This document shows positions 1 to 7,817 of a stretch of 9,790 nt of DNA, in pieces. Within the stretch, counting starts at the first letter, position 1, and every line of letters starts with the position of its first letter. The notes under the pieces were generated by a model. It ran no database searches. It worked only from the letters and a program-made list of their open reading frames with translations, and was not told where the DNA came from. The stretch covers positions 1 to 9,790 of the forward strand of contig JAJZCJ010000113.1 in the NCBI GenBank assembly GCA_021846145.1, in the 5' to 3' direction. Source of the stretch: Bacillota bacterium. GTDB lineage: Bacteria; Bacillota; Bacilli; Alicyclobacillales; SLC66. Position numbers and translations under genes: made by a program.

Positions 1-414
1 CCGTTCTTCTGGCTTGACACGAGCCAAGCGGTCATAAATATATAGTCCGATCGCACTCATAAACATGCCATACGTACCGTGTTCGACGATCGGCAACATC
101 ATCCACAAAGGCGTGGTCACATGTGGCCCATTTTCGTACACTATAGCTCTTTCTTCCCCTACTTCTGCTACCACTTCGATATCTAACTGCTTGAGATACC
201 GCAGCCCGCCGTGAACTAGTTTCGTCGAGCGACTAGAGGTGCCTGCGGCAAAGTCTTGCATCTCAATCACCGCTGCCCTTAACCCTCGGGAGTGCGCGTC
301 AAGCAATATTCCTGCGCCAGTAACACCGCCACCAATAATCAGCAGGTCTAGCGGTTCGTTTTGAAGGCTTTTCATCATCGCAGCACGCTCACTGTGGGTA
401 AATGAATAGGCCAT
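1..414 (-). CDS. glpD: Aerobic glycerol-3-phosphate dehydrogenase, N-terminal part (cut by window edge)
   Basis: FAD-dependent enzyme that oxidises sn-glycerol-3-phosphate to dihydroxyacetone phosphate at the membrane and passes electrons to quinone. Only the first 138 codons are present; the frame is open to position 1. Visible features are the dinucleotide-binding glycine motif GGGVTGAG at residues 28-35, just after the hydrophobic strand DLLII, and the family signature [17 protein letters not shown] at about 58-74. The ATG at 414-412 is preceded by AAAGGAGTG with suitable spacing, which fixes the start. The gene lies 135 nt downstream of glpK, separated by its own candidate promoter and a hairpin that suggests glycerol-responsive attenuation. 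The product would consume the glycerol-3-phosphate made by GlpK and by the phosphodiesterase upstream. Assignment is firm; the missing C-terminal three quarters cannot be judged. Confidence 0.95.
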   Translation of the reverse strand, partial: MAYSFTHSERAAMMKSLQNEPLDLLIIGGGVTGAGILLDAHSRGLRAAVIEMQDFAAGTSSRSTKLVHGGLRYLKQLDIEVVAEVGEERAIVYENGPHVTTPLWMMLPIVEHGTYGMFMSAIGLYIYDRLARVKPEER

Positions 415-442
415 GCTGTATCACTCCTTTTTAATAAAGGAA

Positions 443-484
443 AAACCACAAACTTAAGCTAATCTACGCCAAGTCTTGTGGTTT
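443..484 (-). terminator. Hairpin with U-run in the glpD leader; candidate GlpP-type antitermination site
   Basis: On the minus strand AAACCACAA (484-476) pairs with TTGTGGTTT (451-443), extended by ACTT/AAGT (474-471 with 455-452) past one bulged base at 475, with a loop of about 15 nt. The 3' arm runs into TTTTTCC, and the glpD ribosome binding site follows about 15 nt later. It can end glpK transcripts. Because it also lies between a candidate promoter and glpD, it matches the architecture known for Bacillus subtilis glpD, where GlpP with glycerol-3-phosphate prevents termination in the leader. The hairpin is seen in the sequence; regulation by GlpP is inferred. Confidence 0.6.
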
Positions 485-506
485 CTCCTGAACTCATCAC
501 CAATGT

Positions 507-537
507 ATTATGTTGTCTGTTCGCTTCTTCCCTTCAA
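507..537 (-). promoter_or_regulatory. Candidate glpD promoter
   Basis: A -10-like CATAAT (512-507, five of six consensus bases) lies 19 nt after TTGAAG (537-532, four of six). Spacing is slightly long, so it is a modest match. Transcription would start near 500 and run through the hairpin at 484-443 before glpD. The -10 sits 18 nt before a GGAGAA (488-483), the same spacing seen in the two other leaders of this window. Confidence 0.35.
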
Positions 538-549
538 ATATAGCACACT

Positions 550-2102
<1,553 letters not shown>

Positions 2103-2107
2103 CTTTT

Positions 2108-2136
2108 ATATTATTTCCACACTTGGAACCTTACAA
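2108..2136 (-). promoter_or_regulatory. Weak candidate glpK promoter with a small palindrome in the spacer
   Basis: TTGTAA (2136-2131, four of six) and TAATAT (2113-2108, four of six) are 17 nt apart. The spacer holds the inverted repeat TTCCA-N4-TGGAA (2115-2128), an operator-like arrangement. The -35 overlaps the stop codon of the NCS1 permease gene. glpK could instead be read through from upstream; the 90-nt gap holds no terminator-like hairpin. Confidence 0.25.
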
Positions 2137-3474
2137 GAATCTAGTCAGACGCTTGCGAGTGCTAAATTTCATTTTCAACAGATAGAGAATAACAGAACTG
2201 ATAAATCCGATCATCCAAGTGATGCTAGATAATGCACCCGCCCAATGAAGCCAATGGGCTGAAATTAAAACAAAAAATTCAAACAGTACTGCAGTAAGGT
2301 AGACAATCACCGTTCCCCAAACAACGGAGTAATGATCATGAATTCGTTTCAATAGATTGCTTTCGCGATCTGATTTAGAGGCGCGATAATAATTCACTAA
2401 TGTTATTGCGCTCCAAGGAATTAAAAAATAAATCAAGTAATTTAAAAATGTCGAATACTTAAGCATAAAATTATCTTTTCCCCAAATGGAAATGCCGGTA
2501 CATAAAATCGTGATTACAAATAGCAGCAAAAATCGATGATTAACTCTGTGTTTTTTGCGACTCAATAATAAAGCTGAGTACGAAATATAACTCCCATACA
2601 AATTAAACGAGTTCACCGTAATAATACCTAAAACAAGTACAATTTCGATCGGAATTTTCACAAACCATGAAACTTGAGACAATAAAAACTTTGCGCTCTC
2701 GATGTCATCGCTCGTTATACCTCGCCAAGCTACTATTGCCCCCAATCCCATCATCCAAGTACTGCTCAAAATGGTTCCTGCTCCACTGAACCACATGAGT
2801 TTCCAAGACGGCAATGCTGGATGCAAGCTACGTGAATAATCGGCTACATAAGGCGTGTAACTTATTTGCCATGTTATTGCAACTCCTACCATGGTCAATA
2901 TAGAAGAAACAGATAAATGTGAGTAAATATCAGGTAATAATGTTCTGTAATCCAATAAGTGCACTGAAAATGATAAGTAGCTAAACGTCACCAAAAGTAT
3001 ATACGCTAAATAATGCTGAACATTTTTCATGAACTGATCGCCTGCATAGACAGGTAGGATGGTTAACAAGTTGATGAATAACAGGGATAACCAAAAAGGT
3101 AATTGAAAAAAATGATGGAGTACCTGACCGCCAATCACAGACGTAGTGGAATAAAATCCCACATACATTAGTGCGAATACTATGGTGGGGAGCGCACTAC
3201 CCAAATCCCCAAACAATGCCCGAGTCATAACCATCTGTGGTGCAGGTAAACGAGGGCCTTGCGCACTATGAAGTGCCATGATAGACCCACCGATCACATT
3301 GCCGACGATAATCCCCACAATGGCCGAACCAATGGAAGCATGTAACGATATTGCCAATGCACCTGTCACAATTGTCGTCAACTGCATGTTTGATGAGAAC
3401 CACAAAAATAATAACTTAAAGGGTTTTTGTTCTCTTTCCACTAAAGGGATTTCACCAATTTCTGTGTACTTCAC
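2131..3474 (-). CDS. NCS1-family permease (cytosine/purine/hydantoin transporter family), substrate unknown
   Basis: Integral membrane secondary transporter, 447 residues, with a hydrophobic pattern compatible with the 12 membrane segments usual for nucleobase-cation-symport-1 proteins. Family hallmarks seen: GPRLPAPQMVMTRALFG at about 73-89, matching the conserved loop G-P-x-x-P-Q-M-x-x-x-R-A-x-F-G, and TWQISYTPYVADYSRSL at about 201-217, matching the W-x-x-Y-x-x-D-Y-S-R region. Members import cytosine, purines, allantoin, hydantoins or thiamine precursors with Na+ or H+; these motifs do not decide the substrate. The ATG follows AGGATGG by five bases. It begins 31 nt after the phosphodiesterase stop, so the two are probably cotranscribed, and it ends 90 nt before glpK. 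No nucleobase-catabolic gene is present, which makes its place in a glycerophosphate cluster odd. The gene is AT-rich. Confidence 0.85.
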   Translation of the reverse strand: MKYTEIGEIPLVEREQKPFKLLFLWFSSNMQLTTIVTGALAISLHASIGSAIVGIIVGNVIGGSIMALHSAQGPRLPAPQMVMTRALFGDLGSALPTIVFALMYVGFYSTTSVIGGQVLHHFFQLPFWLSLLFINLLTILPVYAGDQFMKNVQHYLAYILLVTFSYLSFSVHLLDYRTLLPDIYSHLSVSSILTMVGVAITWQISYTPYVADYSRSLHPALPSWKLMWFSGAGTILSSTWMMGLGAIVAWRGITSDDIESAKFLLSQVSWFVKIPIEIVLVLGIITVNSFNLYGSYISYSALLLSRKKHRVNHRFLLLFVITILCTGISIWGKDNFMLKYSTFLNYLIYFLIPWSAITLVNYYRASKSDRESNLLKRIHDHYSVVWGTVIVYLTAVLFEFFVLISAHWLHWAGALSSITWMIGFISSVILYLLKMKFSTRKRLTRFL

Positions 3475-3505
3475 ATTAAAACCATCCTAGACTTCAATTG
3501 ATTTT

Positions 3506-4252
3506 TTACAAGCTCTGAACTGCCTGCAATGCTACATTTGGTCGATTTGAAATGATGATATCAACTCCCCATGAAGCGAGCTTTTGAATGTCCTCAAATT
3601 CATCGACAGTCCAAGCACATACAATAATACCTTCAGTATGACAACTGTACACCAACGCTTCTGTTATTAAACGATAGTTCATATTCACTGAATCAGCCCC
3701 TATTTCTAGTGCTGTTTTCCATGCTTCATTTGATGATCCTTCAAATAATAATCCCACCTTGCTGCTGGGCATTCTCTCTTTTAGATATTGTAGACACGGA
3801 TGATGAAACGAAGAAATCAACAAATCATTGGCACCAGAGTAACTTGATATATGATGGACCAACTGGTCAATTAGGATTTCCCAATCATCTTCATACACTT
3901 TTACTTCAATGTTATAAAAAATGCTCTCTATACTGTCCACTGATAGATCTAAAACCTCATTCAATGTAGGTACGGATTGCATATTATATTGAGGCCATAA
4001 ATTAGCAGCGTTTAATTGATGAACCTGTTCTAAAGTTGCCATTGACACGGCACCATGACCATTGGTAGTGCGGTCTAATGTGGAATCATGAATGATGACT
4101 GGTATTCGATCAGCAGTTAATTGCACATCAAATTCAAGTCCACTAATTCCAAGTTCAAGAGCTTTACGAAAAGCTAATATGGTGTTTTCTGGGTAATTTT
4201 TGCTCCACCCACGATGCCCTAAAATCATCGTTTTTTTTATCAATCGATACAT
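3506..4252 (-). CDS. ugpQ: Cytoplasmic glycerophosphodiester phosphodiesterase
   Basis: GDPD-family TIM-barrel enzyme that hydrolyses glycerophosphodiesters (such as glycerophosphocholine or glycerophosphoethanolamine) to sn-glycerol-3-phosphate and an alcohol, using a divalent metal. The 248-residue length suits bacterial GDPDs. Catalytic elements in order: HRG at 13-15, ENT at 22-24, E40 and D42 in LEFDVQL (metal ligands in the family), and HDSTLDRTT at 55-63, whose histidine pairs with H13 as the acid/base couple. A C-terminal WGVDIIISNRP segment is also typical. No signal peptide or membrane segment is seen, so it should act on imported substrate like E. coli UgpQ rather than secreted GlpQ. 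The chosen ATG follows GGAGAG by five bases; the longer frame back to 4315 would start inside the loop of a terminator hairpin. The gene sits between the importer genes and the NCS1 permease. Confidence 0.92.
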   Translation of the reverse strand: MYRLIKKTMILGHRGWSKNYPENTILAFRKALELGISGLEFDVQLTADRIPVIIHDSTLDRTTNGHGAVSMATLEQVHQLNAANLWPQYNMQSVPTLNEVLDLSVDSIESIFYNIEVKVYEDDWEILIDQLVHHISSYSGANDLLISSFHHPCLQYLKERMPSSKVGLLFEGSSNEAWKTALEIGADSVNMNYRLITEALVYSCHTEGIIVCAWTVDEFEDIQKLASWGVDIIISNRPNVALQAVQSL

Positions 4253-4280
4253 CTTCTCTCCGTTACAAAATTTTATATAT

Positions 4281-4336
4281 AAAAAAACTGCCCCATGGTC
4301 GAGCATTTTAAACAAGTCAGATGGTTACCATGGGGC
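4281..4336 (-). terminator. Rho-independent terminator after ugpB
   Basis: GCCCCATGGT (4336-4327) pairs perfectly with ACCATGGGGC (4299-4290), a 10-bp stem with a 27-nt loop. AG and then seven T (4287-4281) follow on the minus strand. It lies 52 nt after the ugpB stop and only 28 nt before the phosphodiesterase ATG. I see no convincing promoter between the two, so partial read-through, or conditional termination, would be needed to express the downstream genes from the ugp promoter. Confidence 0.88.
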
Positions 4337-4388
4337 GAGATTACGATAGTTCAATCAGCTTGCGCATGAGCAATATAACTCTATTAAA

Positions 4389-5699
4389 CTATTGTTGAAG
4401 TGCACTGTCAGCTTGCTGAGCTGCAGCCTTCATGGTAGCTTGAACTGGTTTCCCTTCATCCAAAACACCTTGCAATGCTTGCTGAACATACTGTAGTACA
4501 GCAAGATAATTAGAAGAAGCTGGGGCTGGGTGTTGATATTGTAATTCCTTTAATGCGGTAAGGTATTGTGGATACTGTTTTAAATAATTTTGATAACTCT
4601 TTTCTTTCACTGCAGCCGTCTGCACAGGCAAATACCCTGTCATTTCTGACCACTTTGCTGCCTGGGTTGGCGAAGTCCACCACTCAATAAATGTTTCAGC
4701 TGCCTTCACCTGATCAGTAGTTGCCCCTTTAATAATGGCGATATCCCCACCACCAGGAGGAACATTCAACTTGGTACCTCTCGGATATAACGCAACTCCC
4801 CAGTTGAACTTTTTCCCAACCGTAGATATAACTTGACCGGCATCTCCAATGGTGTCAATATCCATGGCTGTCCTACCTTGTCCAAAGTCTTGTGTTGTCA
4901 GCGTCCAATATTGCGGACTTGTCTCCACCGTCGCATAACCATGTTTGATGAGATTTTGCCAAATTGACAAAATGTGAGTAGCTTGCGGTGTATCAAATTC
5001 AGCTGTTTTTAGATTAGAAGATAAAATATGTCCCCCATTGGACCAAACGGATGCTTCCCATGGCCACCAGTCTACCAAAGGCTCGAATCCGTATACCTTT
5101 GATGCTCCCTTACCTTCAGTGAGCTTTTTTGCATCAAGAGCTAGTTGATTCCATGTAGTTGGTGCATCAGAAATCCCAGCTTTCGAGAAAAGTGTTTTAT
5201 TATAATATAATACTGGCACACTGCGATTGAATGGTACACCAAAGTAGCTCCCATTATATTGTGTGCTAACCAACATCCCTTTTAGAAAGTTGCCCGGTTT
5301 ATCAACTTTGCTAGATTTCATAAAACTAGTCAAATCAATCAATCTACCGGAAGAAGCAAAAACAGGCATGGAGTGAACTTCTATTTGAGCAATGGTTGGT
5401 GGTGTGCCAGCTCCCAAAGCCGCAATGAGTTTTTGTTGCTCGGGTCCCCCACCTGAATAACTTCCCTGAAAAGTAGCTGTAACGTGGACTCCAGGATGGG
5501 TTTTGTTGAATCTGCTGACCATTTGTTGTACATCTGTACTCAGTTGTCCACTTATTCCATACCAAAAACTAATTTGTACAGCCGGAGATGTTCTCTCCCC
5601 TTTTGCAAAGACATTAGGTGCAGTTGCATTGAATCCCATTACCAAAGCCATGGTCGACGTTGCTGCTAACGCAACAATGGAATTACGTCGATTTTTCAA
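4389..5699 (-). CDS. ugpB: Extracellular solute-binding protein, UgpB-like (glycerol-3-phosphate / glycerophosphodiester ABC importer)
   Basis: Family 1 periplasmic-type binding protein, 436 residues, that would capture ligand outside the membrane and deliver it to UgpA/UgpE. It recalls E. coli UgpB in several places: FWYGISGQL at 45-53, FQGSY at 77-81, PFNRSVPVLYYNK at 156-168, and TGYLPVQTAA in the C-terminal half. The N terminus has a basic start (MKNRR), a hydrophobic stretch at about 8-22 and a likely signal peptidase I site after VFA (residue 32). There is no lipobox cysteine, and I find no cysteine in the whole protein, which is unusual for a Gram-positive binding protein. The start is TTG (5699-5697), supported by GGAGGGG seven bases upstream; no in-frame ATG fits. 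It is the last gene of the importer operon, followed by a strong terminator. Family is certain; the ligand is inferred from resemblance and from the adjacent phosphodiesterase. Confidence 0.88.
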   Translation of the reverse strand: MKNRRNSIVALAATSTMALVMGFNATAPNVFAKGERTSPAVQISFWYGISGQLSTDVQQMVSRFNKTHPGVHVTATFQGSYSGGGPEQQKLIAALGAGTPPTIAQIEVHSMPVFASSGRLIDLTSFMKSSKVDKPGNFLKGMLVSTQYNGSYFGVPFNRSVPVLYYNKTLFSKAGISDAPTTWNQLALDAKKLTEGKGASKVYGFEPLVDWWPWEASVWSNGGHILSSNLKTAEFDTPQATHILSIWQNLIKHGYATVETSPQYWTLTTQDFGQGRTAMDIDTIGDAGQVISTVGKKFNWGVALYPRGTKLNVPPGGGDIAIIKGATTDQVKAAETFIEWWTSPTQAAKWSEMTGYLPVQTAAVKEKSYQNYLKQYPQYLTALKELQYQHPAPASSNYLAVLQYVQQALQGVLDEGKPVQATMKAAAQQADSALQQ

Positions 5700-5802
5700 T
5701 TGAACCCCTCCATTTTTTTATTTGATGGAACCACTATTTTAAATGGCTTGCATCCAAGGTCAGGTAGAACCAAGAACAATTCATGTCGCGAATTCTAAAC
5801 GG

Positions 5803-6639
5803 TTATCCTTTAACGGATGTATTAGCGACACCTTTCACGATATAACGTTGGCCAAATATAAAGATTAAGAGCACTGGTATAACAGAGAACAAATCAGCCC
5901 CCATCATTAAATTCCATTGTAAATTTTGCCCCGGTTCTTGATTAAGAAAATACGACAGAGCGACTGGAATGACTCTCATATTTGTCGTATTCGTAGCTAC
6001 CAAGGGCCAAAATAAATTATTGTAGTGGAAAACAAAATTAAGCAATACGAGAGTAATTATTGAAGGTTTTACATTTGGTAAGACAATGGAACGAAGAATA
6101 TGCCATTCCTTGGCACCATCAATACGCGCTGCATTGATCATTTCCCTTGGAATCGAATAGAAGCCCTGCCGCAGCAGAAAGATTCCAAATGCACTCCCGA
6201 CAAAAGGAAGTACCAAGGCAGCATAGGTATTGATTAGTTGAGCCTTGCTAAGGATCAAATAAATAGGAATGAAAGTAGTCTGAATAGGTACCATCATCGC
6301 CATTAAAATCAGAAAAAATATTATTTTCTTACCTTTAAAAGGTAAGAAAACCAACGCATAGGCAGATAAACTAGATGTTATCACTTGAGCAATTACAATC
6401 AAAAGATTAGAAACAATACTGTTTATAAAAAAAATTGCAAATGGTTGAGCTTTCCATGCTCTAATAAAATTATTCCAGTGCCATTGCAAAGGTAATAAAT
6501 GTAGTGTGCTGCTAAATATACTTTCATTTGTCTGAACGGATGATACCACCATCCAATAAATCGGAAAGAACACCGCCACACTGAAAATAATCAGAATAAA
6601 ATGTGCAAAAAATCTGCTGCTTTTTGATCTTTTCTTCAT
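5803..6639 (-). CDS. ugpE: ABC transporter permease, UgpE/MalG type
   Basis: Inner-membrane permease subunit of a carbohydrate-uptake-1 (CUT1) importer, 278 residues, with about six hydrophobic segments. The EAA loop that contacts the ATPase is at about 166-192 (EMINAARIDGAKEWHILR then the VLPNVKPS tail). The chosen ATG (6639-6637) overlaps the ugpA stop as ATGA, indicating translational coupling, with GGTGG just upstream. A GTG 15 nt earlier is possible but would place the start before the Shine-Dalgarno-like stretch. ugpB begins about 100 nt after its stop. It would form a heterodimer with UgpA. Assignment to Ugp rather than another CUT1 sugar system rests on the binding protein and the GDPD gene; permease sequence alone cannot separate them. 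Confidence 0.87.
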   Translation of the reverse strand: MKKRSKSSRFFAHFILIIFSVAVFFPIYWMVVSSVQTNESIFSSTLHLLPLQWHWNNFIRAWKAQPFAIFFINSIVSNLLIVIAQVITSSLSAYALVFLPFKGKKIIFFLILMAMMVPIQTTFIPIYLILSKAQLINTYAALVLPFVGSAFGIFLLRQGFYSIPREMINAARIDGAKEWHILRSIVLPNVKPSIITLVLLNFVFHYNNLFWPLVATNTTNMRVIPVALSYFLNQEPGQNLQWNLMMGADLFSVIPVLLIFIFGQRYIVKGVANTSVKG

Positions 6640-7571
6640 TCTTCCACCACCCACCGATTGCTTAAATGCACTTGCGTCCAGGTAAGAATTGCCAAAAATA
6701 TTAGCAATACCACAGAAGCGGCTGTCGCAATACCAATGTTATACATCTGAAAACCTTGAGAGAATATGTAATATACTAACGTTGAACTGGCTCCATCTGG
6801 TCCACCTTCTGTCATTACATAAACCTGATCAAAAGTCTGGAATGACTGAATTGTACATACTATCAAGGCAAACAATATACTTGGCGCTAGTGCAGGGATG
6901 GTAACATTCTTGAACACTTGCCATGTCTTCGCTCCATCGATGGCGGCAGCCTCTTTGAGACTATCAGACACACTTTGCAACCCACCGAGAAATATAATCA
7001 TGTAATATCCTAGAGACTGCCATACACTCATGATCAACACCGCAAGCAAAGCATATCCTTGTGATCCCAGCCAATTCGGAGTTTGTAAATGAAATTTACT
7101 CAACAACTGATTAATAAACCCATAATTAGGGTTGTACATTAGAGCCCAGATCAGCCCAGAACCTACCAACGGGATAACGTATGGCCCAAAAAGTACCGTT
7201 CGATAAATCTTTGTTCCTTTAAGACCCATATCCACCAACATCGCAAGCAGGAGTGCGATGGGTAAAGAGATCACAATCATTCCCACACTAAACATAACTG
7301 TATTGAAAAAAGCTTGACTAAAATTAGGATCTTGAAACATTAATTTGTAATTAGAAAATCCAACAAATCGCGGATTTGGATCCAACATATTCCACCGCAC
7401 AAAACTTAGATAAACTACATAGACCGCCGGAATAAAAACAAATATAGTTAAGAAAAGAATAGCAGGAGAAATAAAAACCCAACCAGATAAAGAGTCTTTT
7501 AATCCTCTATGAATTTTTTTTTGGCGTTTTGTTTTTGCTATTCCTGCTTGTTGCAGTTGTTTCATGCGCAC
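6636..7571 (-). CDS. ugpA: ABC transporter permease, UgpA/MalF type
   Basis: First gene of the importer operon; membrane permease partner of UgpE, 311 residues from the chosen start. Six hydrophobic segments are visible, beginning GWVFISPAILFLTIFVFIPA at about 30-49. The EAA loop is at about 207-230 (EAAAIDGAKTWQVFKNVTIP then ALAP). The segment WNMLDPNPRFVGFSNY between the first two membrane segments is typical of the MalF/UgpA family. Start choice: GTG at 7571-7569 has GAGGGG five bases upstream; ATG at 7565 gives a longer spacing, and the ATG at 7610 has no ribosome binding site. Its mRNA leader carries the structured element at 7703-7632. No ATP-binding subunit gene is found in the operon. 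Stop and ugpE start overlap by four bases. Confidence 0.87.
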   Translation of the reverse strand: MRMKQLQQAGIAKTKRQKKIHRGLKDSLSGWVFISPAILFLTIFVFIPAVYVVYLSFVRWNMLDPNPRFVGFSNYKLMFQDPNFSQAFFNTVMFSVGMIVISLPIALLLAMLVDMGLKGTKIYRTVLFGPYVIPLVGSGLIWALMYNPNYGFINQLLSKFHLQTPNWLGSQGYALLAVLIMSVWQSLGYYMIIFLGGLQSVSDSLKEAAAIDGAKTWQVFKNVTIPALAPSILFALIVCTIQSFQTFDQVYVMTEGGPDGASSTLVYYIFSQGFQMYNIGIATAASVVLLIFLAILTWTQVHLSNRWVVEE

Positions 7572-7631
7572 TGAGTCCCCTCTAAATTTCCTATGGTTTA
7601 AATCGTACATATTACACTAATTTTATAAATC

Positions 7632-7703
7632 AAAAAGTACCTCAAATGTATGGTGCCATCAAGCACGAACACGCTTGTCGCAACATCCACTGGGCACTTC
7701 TCC
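7632..7703 (-). ncRNA. Structured leader element A upstream of ugpA (candidate cis-regulatory RNA)
   Basis: 72-nt element closely related to the pit leader at 9487-9560. The 5' arm GGAGAAGTGCCCAGTGGATG and the 3' arm TTGAGGTACTTTTT are nearly identical between copies, while the middle differs. AAGTGCC (7699-7693) pairs with GGTACTT (7641-7635). GATGT (7687-7683) can pair with ACATT (7649-7645), and CAAGC (7677-7673) with GCTTG (7664-7660). The 3' arm continues into five T, as in an intrinsic terminator. Copy A also offers a competing pair, GTGCC with GGCAC (7657-7653). It begins 18 nt after a TATAAT. I do not recognise it as a known riboswitch class; the ligand, if any, is unknown. Confidence 0.6.
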
Positions 7704-7721
7704 GATTTCTACCAGTCCATT

Positions 7722-7746
7722 ATTATATTATTGAAAACCCTTTCAT
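7722..7746 (-). promoter_or_regulatory. ugpA operon promoter (-10) with overlapping cre-like palindrome
   Basis: A perfect -10 TATAAT is at 7727-7722. A recognisable -35 is lacking at the right distance, which suggests activator dependence or a weak promoter. Just upstream, ATGAAAGGGTTTTCAA (7746-7731) is an inverted repeat (TGAAA...TTTCA) that matches the CcpA cre consensus WTGNNARCGNWWWCAW except for the central C. The predicted transcript would start near 7715, about 12 nt before the structured leader. Confidence 0.5.
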
Positions 7747-7758
7747 ACTATGATAGCA

Positions 7759-7775
7759 CATGATTACTAATAATG
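7759..7775. promoter_or_regulatory. 17-bp palindrome upstream of the ugpA promoter
   Basis: CATGATTACTAATAATG is symmetric about its central base except for one mismatched pair (CAT-N-ATTA-N-TAAT-N-ATG). It lies about 30 nt upstream of the -10 in a region with no gene, so it could bind a dimeric regulator. Size and symmetry are operator-like, but AT-rich palindromes arise by chance and no family can be named. Confidence 0.25.
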
Positions 7776-7817
7776 CTACACAAATTATCTTACCCCCTCA
7801 CTAACCAATATTCTTTG

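Noticed and set aside
3709..3969. 86-codon plus-strand frame opposite the phosphodiesterase
   Set aside because: Antisense to a conserved catalytic gene, with no ribosome binding site and no recognisable family.
4253..4315. 21-residue N-terminal extension of the phosphodiesterase from a TTG
   Set aside because: The TTG lies in the loop of the terminator hairpin and the added residues are not typical of GDPDs; the ATG at 4252 has GGAGAG at ideal spacing.
5720..5770. Possible stem-loop between ugpE and ugpB (CCATT/AGTGG with flanking GATG/CATC)
   Set aside because: The stem is short, interrupted and followed by A rather than T on the minus strand; no terminator and no clear function.
7572..7610. 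Longer ugpA start at ATG 7610
   Set aside because: No Shine-Dalgarno sequence precedes it, whereas GAGGGG lies inside this stretch and fits the GTG at 7571.
7680..7706. Both leaders can be read as a peptide containing G-E-V-P-S-x-C in the same frame
   Set aside because: The ugpA copy has no start codon before a stop in that frame, and the differences between copies keep base pairing rather than coding, so a shared leader peptide is unlikely.
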